From positions 248,001 to 312,000 of the forward strand of contig JAKLMB010000026.1 of the NCBI GenBank assembly GCA_022813625.1: DNA of 64,000 nt, in the 5' to 3' direction. A program made the translations under genes and the position numbers. Positions 36,230-45,203 of the stretch are shown one piece after another (within the stretch, counting starts at the first letter, position 1; every line of letters starts with the position of its first letter). The notes below the pieces were generated by a model, which was not told the origin of the DNA, ran no database searches, and worked only from the letters and a program-made list of their open reading frames with translations. The stretch comes from Aaosphaeria pasadenensis (lineage: Eukaryota > Ascomycota > Dothideomycetes > Pleosporales).

Positions 36230-37237
36230 GCCATAAAACATGGGTTGCGTTGCATATGGCCTCCCACCACAGACAAGCCAGCGTCGGCACGGCAGCCCAT
36301 GGGCGTCCGTAGGAAATCCACATCAAACCCCGCTCTTTCCCGCCCGCCGACAACGCCGCTCCCTCACCGATGCCGCAATCTACAATGGAAATGGGAATGG
36401 AAACGGACACGACGAAGGCGATGGACACCACGACCCAGGGATGCTAGTCGTCGAAGCATCCGTCCTCGACACGAGCGCTCCGACGACACCCACCGGCACC
36501 GACCACCCCCCTTCGACGTCATCGAATTGAATGACCCCGCCCCCGCCTCGTGGTTGGTTGTCCACCCCCCACCATCCCTGATCTAATTGGAGGTTCACGG
36601 GCTCCACTGAGACGTTGTTTTAAAGTTTTTTGACGTTGAATATAAGTTGTCGGGTCGGATCAACTCTGGGTCGGGTCCGATCACCTCTGGTTGATTGGAA
36701 GAACCAGCAGTTTAATCGGGGCCAGGGAAACTTTACTTGAAACTTAATTGCAACGGCCTTTCGACGTGTGCGGAGTCAAGTGACCTGAGCAGTCTGAAGA
36801 CGAGCCACGCCGGCCACGATTATAAGCGGGAGAATTGATGTTGGAGATCATGGTATTTGTTTTTGATGGACTTCAAAAGGTGGCAGAGTGAAAGACGAGT
36901 ACCAAATAAGATATTTTGGCCCTTGGGGAAAGCCTGGGAATGTGGATGCGATCAAGGTGTCGGAGACGTTCAAACAGGTCTTGAGATACGGCGAAAATGA
37001 GGGTGATGTTGGAATGGGCCATTTATTTGATCATGATTGAGCATCCAGACGGGAAATGTTGGAAATAGAATCAAAGTGCAGAGATTTTGACTGGATTTTC
37101 AGCTATGCAGCCATGCTTGGAAACAGGCATTGCATAGGTGTTGAAATTTGATTCATTTCTCTACCGTGTACTTATACTAATCATATCGCGTTTCTTTTTA
37201 TTCTCTTGTTGCTCTGACATCCGAAAATCTACGAACT
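36230..37237. other. Convergent spacer between IleRS and TrpRS genes
   Basis: About 1.0 kb. It includes a GGAAATGGGAATGGAA-type low-complexity patch (about 36385-36415) and direct repeat R1 (36532-36643). An open frame of about 95 codons follows the IleRS stop but is low-complexity. Confidence 0.55.
36532..36643. repeat. Direct repeat R1 (partner at 38886-38975)
   Basis: Shares CCCCGCCCCCGCC, GGTTGTC, CCCCCACC, TGATCT-A-TGGAGG, GCTCCACTGA and CGTTGAAT in the same order with R2, with one 23-nt internal expansion. Same orientation, about 2.35 kb apart, flanking the TrpRS gene. Confidence 0.75.
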
Positions 37238-38755
37238 CTATGCTGCCGCAGCGGCGGCAGCGGCAGCCTTCTCCGCCTTCTTCTTCTCGATCTCCTGCTG
37301 CTTGAGCAGTTTCTTCAACTGGTTCTTCGTGAGCGGCTTGCCGTCTTCCCCCACGGCCTCGCCCGCAGCACCCGCAGCAGCACCATCAGCCTTCTTCCCC
37401 GCCGCCTCCTCCTCCACGACGTTCTTCACCTTCCGCTCGACCTTCGGGTTCCCCCTCCACTCCAGTGCCCTCGGCCTCATGAACTCCTCCAGCACCTCGT
37501 CCGTGACCGTCGCCCTCCCGTCCTGGAACTTCTTGACGTACGCCGTCATCATCGTCACGCACTCCTTCTTCATCTCGCCCGTCAGCATCTCCCCCTTCCT
37601 GTACGCGGCCGCCCAGCCCGCGAGCTTCTCGTCGTCGTCCTCGAAGTACGACAGGTACTGGTACGGGACGTCGATGTCCGGGTCGCCGCCGAGTTCGCGG
37701 TGCAACTCGAGCGTCTCCTGCCCGCCGGAGAACGCGTGCTTGTTGATCTTGTTCTTCACCTGGCTCGCGGTGTCGGACATGAAGATGGCGGAGTTGGGGT
37801 CCGACGCGCTCATCTTGCCTCCGGCGCCCTGGAGCGCGGTCAGGAACTTGGAGTGCAGGAGCGCGGGCTTGGGGGACGGCAGCGACATGCGGGCGCAGTT
37901 GTCGCGGACGAGGCGGAAGTAGGGATCTTGGTCGATGGCGCAGGGGATGAGGCAGCGGGTGGAGGCGAGGGCGCGCGAGCGCGTGTAGGTGGTGTGCGGG
38001 GCGGACCAGATGAAGGGGTAGGAGGAGGCGAAGGCGGCGACGCATTGTTTGGCGGCGAAGGCGTTGGAGCCGATGTTGGTTTCGCCTTTGAAGCCGAAGG
38101 CGCCGCGGACTTGGTTGTTGGTGATGAGCTTTTCGAATTCCGTCGTGTTGAGGCTGAAGTGCCGGTTGTAGCCTGACGTGAAGAACTCGGAGTCGATGTA
38201 GATGAAGGTCTTTTTCACGTCGAAGCCGATCGAAATGATGTCTTTTGCGTTGTCCCGTGCGAACTTGTAGACTTCTTCTTGCTTGAGCTTCTCTTTGAAG
38301 AGGAACTTCTCGTCGTCTGTGAGCATGATGACGAGGGGTACGTCGAAGACGTCTTGTAGCCATTTGGTGAATTCGAAGGGGATCGTGTGTCCGATGTGCA
38401 TCGAGTCGCTGCTGGGGCCGCGGCCCGTGTAGAGGAGGAAGTCTTCGCCGCGCTCGTAGTCGTCTAGGATGAGGTCAAGGTCGCGATGCGAGAAGAAGAG
38501 CCCTCGTCGCAACCAGCGATGCGGCTTGTGGCCTGTGACGCGCTCGAATCGCTCCAGGACCGCCTGGTCGATGAGCTTGGTGTTCCATTTCTGCGAGATG
38601 GCTGCGTAGTCGAATTGCTTGACGTTGCCGTGCTCGTCGACCGCTGCTTGTACGTCCCAAGGATTGATTTCCTGCTCGGTGGCCTTTGATACGGGTTCGG
38701 TGGCGGTATCGGCGACGCTGAGGGCAGCGACTGACGGCGGCTCGGGGTCAGTCAT
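37238..38755 (-). CDS. wrs1: Tryptophanyl-tRNA synthetase, cytosolic type
   Basis: Class I synthetase charging tRNA-Trp, 505 aa from the ATG at 38755 (MTDPEPPSVA), single exon. HIGH is at residues 120-123 (SMHIGHTIPFEF) and the KMSKS-class loop is KMSAS at 314-318 (GAGGKMSASDPNSAIF). Other family blocks are GRGPSSDSMHIGH, VIMLTDDEKFLFKEKL and IPCAIDQDPYFRLVRD. The N-terminus keeps NPWDVQA, as in other eukaryotic TrpRS. The C-terminus ends in a Lys/Ala-rich tail (EKKKAEKAAAAAAAAA), unusually alanine-rich. The same frame stays open for 68 codons upstream to an ATG at 38959 inside repeat R2, which could give a longer, possibly mitochondrial, isoform. Confidence 0.92.
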   Translation of the reverse strand: MTDPEPPSVAALSVADTATEPVSKATEQEINPWDVQAAVDEHGNVKQFDYAAISQKWNTKLIDQAVLERFERVTGHKPHRWLRRGLFFSHRDLDLILDDYERGEDFLLYTGRGPSSDSMHIGHTIPFEFTKWLQDVFDVPLVIMLTDDEKFLFKEKLKQEEVYKFARDNAKDIISIGFDVKKTFIYIDSEFFTSGYNRHFSLNTTEFEKLITNNQVRGAFGFKGETNIGSNAFAAKQCVAAFASSYPFIWSAPHTTYTRSRALASTRCLIPCAIDQDPYFRLVRDNCARMSLPSPKPALLHSKFLTALQGAGGKMSASDPNSAIFMSDTASQVKNKINKHAFSGGQETLELHRELGGDPDIDVPYQYLSYFEDDDEKLAGWAAAYRKGEMLTGEMKKECVTMMTAYVKKFQDGRATVTDEVLEEFMRPRALEWRGNPKVERKVKNVVEEEAAGKKADGAAAGAAGEAVGEDGKPLTKNQLKKLLKQQEIEKKKAEKAAAAAAAAA

Positions 38756-38885
38756 GGCTAGAGGGAGAGTGTCGAAACGAATTGTAGTCCTGGACTTGGA
38801 GGGGTGATTGAAGATGTGTTCAGATGTCGTGGTATGGTGAATTAAATTGTTTGCGGTTGAGTCACCCAATCGGTGGCAAGCAAGC

Positions 38886-38975
38886 AATGGCCCCGCCCCC
38901 GCCAAGTGGTGGTTGTCAACCCCCACCCTTGATCTGACTGGAGGACTTTGTAGCTCCACTGACGTTGAATTAAAG
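38886..38975. repeat. Direct repeat R2 (partner at 36532-36643)
   Basis: Lies about 130-220 bp upstream of the TrpRS start codon at 38755, so it is probably promoter or 5' leader. See R1 for the shared blocks. Confidence 0.75.
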
Positions 38976-39104
38976 CACCAGAAGAATGAAAAGAAACGCG
39001 ATATTTTTAGTCCATAGCTTAGATAGAGGATACGAGTCCTACTAGGCGATGCACTACTGCTTTGATGGGGAAGGTCTAAGCCGGCGATGGACTCTCGTCG
39101 TTCA

Positions 39105-39362
39105 ACCGACTGTTGTGAGAGAGTGTTGCGAGAGAGAGTGAGTGTTGCGAGAGAGAGTGTGTGTGTTGCGAGAGAGAGTGTGTGTTGCGAGAGAGTGTGT
39201 GTGTTGCGAGAGAGAGCGACTGTTGCGAGAGCGACTGTTGTGAGAGTTGTGAGAGCGACTGTTGTGAGAGCGACTGTTGTGAGAGCGACTGTTGTGAGAG
39301 CGACTGTTGTGAGAGCGACTGTTGTGAGAGAGGGGGGAGTGTTGTGAGAGTGTTGTGAGAGT
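39105..39362. repeat. TTGTGAGAG minisatellite
   Basis: Imperfect tandem array: GAGAGTGTTGCGAGA-type units on the left, then regular 15-nt units GCGACTGTTGTGAGA. The reverse complement contains the CTCTCACAACA core of the array at 12.8 kb. Open frames (CCESDCCES-like or SRSHNSRSHN-like) are artefacts of the repeat. Confidence 0.9.
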
Positions 39363-39790
39363 CTGGAGGTAGGTATAGAGTAGTAAAGCGAGCAGCATAC
39401 GGGAAAAAAGTGATTCGTTCGTCTCTGAGATCATATAAACCCCGTTCCTCTTCATTACTTTTCTTTTCTTCCTCTTTTGTACATCGTCATCGTATCCAAG
39501 AGAAACGAGAAAAAAGGGTCGGTAGTCATTGATCCCCAAAAGAAAAAGAAAACGTCAAGTCGTTCGTTTCTCCCAAGGAGGAAGAATAAGTTGGTTGTTT
39601 GTTCCTGGCTTTTTTTTTCTCTTTGGTTTGGGAAACAATATTCTTTCTTTTCCCTTGCCTCGTCTTCTCCAAAAAAAGAACACAAAAGAAGGTTGGTAGA
39701 ATGTGATATAGGTACATTTTTCTTCCTTTCCTTCCCCCCCTCCAACACCCGGGCCCCTTCTACTACTCATTATCGAGTGGTGTTGTTTAT

Positions 39791-41929
39791 TTACCTCATT
39801 CCACCGAGACCGGCGCCCATTGCGCTGAGTCGGCTCGCGAGCTTAGGGTACTTCTCCTGGACCTCGAGCTGCGTGCGCGTGGCCTCGGCGTAGCTGAGCG
39901 CGTTGATGATCTCGCCCTCGGTGCGCGAGAGCTCGGCCGCGCGCTCGAAGTACTTGAGTGCCTCTGTCACTTTACCCTGTTGCAGGAGGAGCTGCGCCAT
40001 GGTGGCGACGGCGATGTCGCATTCTGGGTCAACTGAGGGAGAAGATTGTTAGTAAAAAAAAAGCATTTCGCAAGGAAGGATTGGTACTGGATTGTTCAGG
40101 AAGGGGGGGTTGAACTTACTGATGAGGGCCTTCTCGCAAAGCTTCTCGGCCTCGCCGAAGTCGTTCTTCCATTGGAACAGGGCAAGGGCCTTGTTGATCA
40201 GCGGCAGGACGTTCATGCCCATGGGCTTGATGCTCTTCTCCATCTCGACGGCGGTGTCGAACTTCTCGATGGCTTCCTGGTATTTCTGCTGGTCGAGCAG
40301 CAGCTCTCCGTAGTAGTTGTAGACGTCGGGGACCTTGTCGAAGTTCTTCATGCAGCGGCGGAAGGTTGCCATCGACGAGGCGATGCTGCCCATCTTGTAC
40401 TGTGTGACACCGAGCTGGATGTGCGAGAAGATAAAGTCCTTGTCCAGGTCGATCGACTTCTGGTAGTCCTTTGCGGCATCGCCGAATTCGGACTTGATGA
40501 AGTGAAGTTGTGCGCGGTGGTAGTAGATATCGGGGTCGGTGTTGTCTTGGGCGAGGGCAGCGTCGAAGTCGCCTTCGGCAGCATCAGGGTTGGCTAAGAA
40601 AAATGTTAGTTGGGTGTCAAATATGATCAGATAATTCGTCTAAACGTACCGAGCTCGAGATGCATGCTGGCGCGCTTGATGTAGCTTTGGGTCAAAGATG
40701 GCTGGAGTTCCACACTCTTATCCATGTCCTTCAATGCGTCATCGTTCTCGCCCTTAAGGTATCGGAAGGTTCCGCGCATGTTATACGCAAAAGCCTCATG
40801 CTCTCCGAGATCGCCCAGCTCCAATGCCTTGTCAAACGCAGCAGCAGCCTCGTTATAGCCATCGGAGGTCTTGGTGTCCATGGCGCTCAGGCCCTTCCTC
40901 AGCTGGCCCTTGCCACTGTTCTCGTCGAGGTCGGCATCCTCCTCGAGGCCGGCTGGTGGGGGCTTCGGTCGGAAACTCTGGAGGTAATTTGTGACGAATG
41001 TGGGGCTGGGAAGCTTCTTCTCCTTGCCTTGAAGGATGGCCTTGCCCTTGGCCTCGGCGACCTTCTTCAATAATCTCTCCACGCTCTGTGCGCTGGCCTC
41101 GTTGCGGAATTGATCGATGATGCAGCTTGCTGTGTAGTCGAGAAGAGCCTCGCTGTTGCGCTCCACCTGCTCGTATGCGTTCGCTCGTCGGTTGAGGGCC
41201 TTGACGTACTCGTTGTCCAGGTTGATGGCCGCGGTTGTGTCCTCAATCACCTTATCCCAGTTCGACATTGCGTTCCAGCAGGCAGCTCGATTCGAGTAGA
41301 AAACAGGGTCCTGCTTGCAGATGATCGCCTTTCCGTACAGCTCGATGGCGCGATTGTAGTCCTTGGAGCCGTATGCCTTATTTCCGGCCGCCTTCAATTT
41401 TGCGGCGTACTCTTTCCGTGTCTGTTAAAATCAAATCAGTCGCTGCTCGGAACTTTGAACGCCCAAAAACCCTACCTCTTCGGAGAGAGAAGCTACTGAA
41501 TCCTCATCAACCTCTGGTAGCTCATCTTCAGCTGCGGGTGCCACCGAAGCCTTCTTGGGCTCTATTCCATGTCAGCGCATATTCTCGAGAAAAAGAGATT
41601 GCGAACGTATTCCTACCAGCAGCCTTAGGTTCGTCTTTTGTAGTGTCCTTGTCGGCCCTTTCCTTCGCCTTCTTGCGGTCTCGCTTCTTCTTCGTCTTGC
41701 TCGCTGATGTTGAGCTCGATGATGAGCCGCCGGTCGAATCTGATGAGAGATAGTAGATGACGCCACCGGCGCCAACCACGAATGTGACACCTGCGACGGC
41801 ATATACTGTGCCCTTGTTCTCAGACGCCCAATTCGATAACCTTTCCCATAGCGAGCTTGTCTCAGCAGCAGGAATTCCAACGGGGAAAGGACCGGGGGTG
41901 TTGGGGACGGGGGCGGCGTTCGCGGACAT
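39791..41929 (-). CDS. tom70: Mitochondrial import receptor Tom70 (TPR protein)
   Basis: Outer-membrane receptor that takes Hsp70/Hsp90-bound carrier preproteins to the TOM pore. Model: complement(39791..40032, 40120..40593, 40650..41421, 41476..41561, 41617..41929), 628 aa (yeast Tom70 is 617). An N-terminal anchor is seen at residues about 41-63 (TVYAVAGVTFVVGAGGVIYY). A Ser-rich and then Lys/Arg-rich linker (KTKKKRDRKKAKERADKD) follows. TPRs start at AAKLKAAGNKAYGSKDYNRA, with NRAACWNAMSNWDKVIEDTT and NRRANAYEQVERNSEALLDY, and continue to the C-terminus (YYHRAQLHFIKSEFGDAAKD, YNYYGELLLDQQKYQEAIEK). The last residues GAGLGGMR are glycine-rich, as in other fungal Tom70. All splice phases agree. 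Confidence 0.92.
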
Positions 41930-42663
41930 GGTCGGAAGAGAGATGCACCAGATCGAGGGGGAATATTACGCAGCGATTGAGATGGGGGAATTAGTTGGGA
42001 ACACGCTCAATGGGCGGTTGTAAGTACAGATGGAAGGGTAGGTGGACGTGGATGTGTGATGTCTTTGAAGCTGCAGATAGGTAGAAAATTGGCTAGGCTC
42101 GCTCTGAGTAAGGAAAGGAAACATGGCCCATGCTTTTTCACACCAAAACGTCATCACCAGAGAGACCCATCCGACAACCGAGTCCCCAGTCTGTCTACCA
42201 ATTTAAATACGACGAAGCCTACTTGCCAGGTCAGTTATGTTCGTGTGAAGACATCTTTATTATATTTAGACTTGACGGGGATGGCGTCGTGAACGCTGTA
42301 TACGTTGTCTTCGTCATGCATTTCCTTCTATCAGGTATTCGTTCATCTGTTGCTCAGGATAACCCCCGCCTCATGTGCTAGTTGTAAGCAACCAATCCAT
42401 CGAGGGCGGAACTTCTACGACCCGTAGAGCTCTAGGTAGTCCGTCTATATTCATGGTGTTGGTAAAGTTTGTTCCAAAGTTCTCTCTTCGCCGTCGTCAA
42501 TCTGCTCACGTGACCCTGTCACATACTATGCGACACCATATATCGTGTCTTGTGTAGTGGGAGGCTGGTGTATTTTGGACAGTGGCCCTATATTCAGCCT
42601 TTTCCATATTTCTTTGTTCAGCGGATAATATACCATGACTGACGCATTTGGCAGAATATCAAC
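41930..42663. other. Divergent intergenic region tom70 / ADC lyase
   Basis: About 0.73 kb that must hold both promoters. It contains a TCACGTGA palindrome at 42506-42513, near the lyase. No gene is seen. Confidence 0.55.
42506..42513. promoter_or_regulatory. TCACGTGA palindrome upstream of ADC lyase
   Basis: Centred about 155 bp before the lyase start. The CACGTG core with flanking T/A resembles a Cbf1-type site. Positional evidence only. Confidence 0.3.
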
Positions 42664-43674
42664 ATGTCTTCAGCATCGTTCCGTATCATCTCTACCATAC
42701 GCTATGACTCGCTGCTATTGCAATCCGAAGAGAACTCCTCACTGAGTTTTGCTTCGCCATCGCCAATTTATATGCTGGTCTACCATCGCGATAGACTCGT
42801 GGAAGCAGCACAGCACTTCGAGTTCCCCGCCGTCGTCGAAAGACTGCAAGATGGGAAGTCATTCCATGAAGATCTATCCAAAGCAGTGCAAGACTGGAAA
42901 TCCCATAGCAAACAAGGCGGCGAACAAGACTCACCCCTGAAACTTCGGGTACTCTTCTCAAAGGACGGAACCCTCGCCGTCGAATGCACACCAACGCCAG
43001 CACTGCCGCTCACCTCACTCTACCCCCCATCTCTCGACCCTCCGCAACGCAGCGACGTCTCGCGGCAAACCCAGCCCTTCCAACCATCCCCACTCACAGG
43101 CGGAGCCCTAGACCTCGGGCCCACGCAGAGTCTGCCGACGCCCAAAGACGACCCCTGGACGTGGAAACTCAAGCTCGACACGGCTCCTACGTCGTCCTGC
43201 CCTGCCACTCTGCTGAAAACCACGGCGCGGGACTTATACAATGTCTCCCGGTCTCGGGCCCTGCCCACCCATCCGACCGCCCCTGCGAGGGTGGAGACGA
43301 TCATGTATAACGAATGCAACGAGTTCACGGAAGGGTCCATCACTTCTCTTTATTTCTACCGAGGTGGACGATGGGTAACCCCGCCGGTGGGTGTTCCCGC
43401 CGGCCAATTGAGCGCAGAAACTCTGCAGAGCAGTGAGGATGGGGAAAGGTGGGATGAAGGGGAGTTGAGAAGGCCCTTTGCTGGACGGTGGGGCCATAGC
43501 GTGAGGAGTTCAAAGGTTGGAGCTGGAGGACAGAGGGGTACGACGAGAAGATGGGCTCTCTTGAAGGGGATGTGCATGGAAGAGCCGATCAGCGTAGATA
43601 CTCTTCAGGTTGGAGAGGGGGTGTGGGTGAGCAACGGAGTGATTGGGTTTGGGTTTGGTAGAGTTGTGGAATAG
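42664..43674 (+). CDS. abz2: 4-Amino-4-deoxychorismate lyase (PLP class IV)
   Basis: Converts aminodeoxychorismate to p-aminobenzoate and pyruvate for folate synthesis. 336 aa, single exon. Fold-type IV blocks are LKTTARDLYNVSRSR (the lysine is the candidate PLP Schiff-base residue, near 186), IMYNECNEFTEGSITSLYFYRG, GTTRRWALLKG and VGEGVWVSNGVIGFGFGRV. The N-terminal third (SFRIISTIRYD...) matches fungal Abz2-like proteins. Between WVTPP and VGAGGQRGTTRRW lies a 43-residue stretch (43387-43515) starting with GTGGGT and ending in AAAG. Its length is divisible by three, so it could be an in-frame intron, though GRWGHSVRS inside it looks like conserved protein. I keep it as coding. Confidence 0.85.
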   Translation: MSSASFRIISTIRYDSLLLQSEENSSLSFASPSPIYMLVYHRDRLVEAAQHFEFPAVVERLQDGKSFHEDLSKAVQDWKSHSKQGGEQDSPLKLRVLFSKDGTLAVECTPTPALPLTSLYPPSLDPPQRSDVSRQTQPFQPSPLTGGALDLGPTQSLPTPKDDPWTWKLKLDTAPTSSCPATLLKTTARDLYNVSRSRALPTHPTAPARVETIMYNECNEFTEGSITSLYFYRGGRWVTPPVGVPAGQLSAETLQSSEDGERWDEGELRRPFAGRWGHSVRSSKVGAGGQRGTTRRWALLKGMCMEEPISVDTLQVGEGVWVSNGVIGFGFGRVVE

Positions 43675-45203
43675 TCAACATACTATACTACCTCACGGCT
43701 TATGTAGTTATTTAGGGGTAGGGTTGTAGCTGTGCTGGAGCTGCAAAATACAATAGCTTCGCAGAAGTGACAGGCGTGTTCGGCCAAGTTTTCATTCGGA
43801 TGTTTTTAATTGCTTTTTGTTGAAGTCGTGTTCAAAGAAAGATTGCAACATCCAACATAAGCTACATATTTTCCTATTTAATCCATCTGTGGCAGAATAA
43901 ACGCAAAATCCGCATTGCATTATTTCGTCGAGTGATTCCGATTCTTCTTTCCTGATCTATTTACTCTCCGCTCCAAGTTGCTGGCGTGGGCGTAGTTGCT
44001 GGCGTGGGCGTGGTGGAAGGGTTCGAACATGGTGCATTCTCACGTATCACAGGCACGGGAGTTTGTACGACGTGAGATCAACCCATCGGCTGCATGTAGC
44101 CGATGAAACTGTGCTCTTCACATTTGATTTTTTTTTCATTTTTTGGTTCTCTAGGTGATGAATATTATGGGTTCACTATTGGCTAAGAAAGCACGAGTCT
44201 ATGTGGTTGCGTGGTGGCTCGGTCACAAAATTGACCGAATCGGCCCATGAGCGAAACAAAAGGAGAAAGGAGGTCTTGACAATCAAGCATCGCGACAAGG
44301 AAGCCTCGAAAATGTAAGGATTATTCCATAACTTCTGATCCAGATCCAGATTGAGATCCAGTGCAATGCAAAACATTGATGCAGACTACCGCCGGAGGAA
44401 ATGATTAACGTACGTGGCAATTAATAGAGAAAAAGGAAAATGAGGTATACAGAAAGGCAGATGGAAAAAATCATTAGAGAGAAAAAAAACTAAAAAGCCA
44501 AATTGAATCGCCATACACGAGGACTCTCTATCAGCCGTTAATCCTCGTCCATCATTCGAGCGTCCACAGTGAGATCTAGGAGCCGTTTCCTTGCCGGCGT
44601 CCACGATCCCCAGTCCGACTGCGAGTTGATCTTCGAAAGGGTTCATTCATTCATCCAGTCATTGTCTTGTACTTTCCTCCTCTTGATTCCATTTTCCATT
44701 ATTGCCATCTAAAAAAACCTTGCCCCCATGCCCCACCACCAACCCAAGTTTTTTCCACTGCCGGTGCCCGCACTTCCCCAATTCCACCTTTTGACCTTTT
44801 GGCCTTTTGAACAAAACCTAACAACCCAAAGAATGCAAGAGCATTAATTTTCCAGACAAGAGGTGGGGTGGCCGATTCCAGATAACCAAGTAGCCGCGTG
44901 TGAGTCCCCAGGAAATATGATGACCGACAGTCACACCCTTTCCAATTGGCCGTGTAAATTGCGGAATATGAGTCTCTTAACAACACCATATTGTCGAAAC
45001 CAAGGGGAAATGTCCAATCCGTAAAGTAGGGCTCATCGGAGTTGCAGGTGACAACCCCGTGAGGCAGTCTTTAGTCTCATGACAGAGCGATCACGGATGG
45101 CGTATACAAATGAGCTCTGCCGGTAGAACCATGAGAAGTCCCAAACAAAAACGAGCTGTTCATGCAAAGAAGATCAATAGATCATTTTCCCTGAAGATCT
45201 CGT
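43675..45203. other. Convergent spacer between ADC lyase and nuc-1-like gene
   Basis: About 1.5 kb. A GTTGCTGGCGTGGGCGTG near-duplication occurs at about 43978-44010. No convincing gene on either strand. Confidence 0.55.

Larger units (their letters stand above)
38756..39790. other. Spacer between TrpRS and tom70
   Basis: About 1.0 kb holding repeat R2, the TTGTGAGAG minisatellite and an A/G/T-rich low-complexity zone (39460-39730). It should contain the TrpRS promoter and the tom70 3' UTR. Confidence 0.6.

Noticed and set aside
37386..38363. 325-codon Arg-rich open frame inside the TrpRS gene
   Set aside because: It is the other-frame reading of a GC-rich coding region; the overlapping frame has intact HIGH and KMSAS motifs.
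39087..39539. Frames with Cys-Cys-Glu-Ser or Ser-His-Asn repeats
   Set aside because: Produced entirely by the TTGTGAGAG minisatellite.
44010..44040. GGTTCGAAC-like segment as a tRNA T-arm
   Set aside because: No matching acceptor, anticodon or D-arm around it; I found no convincing tRNA in the window.
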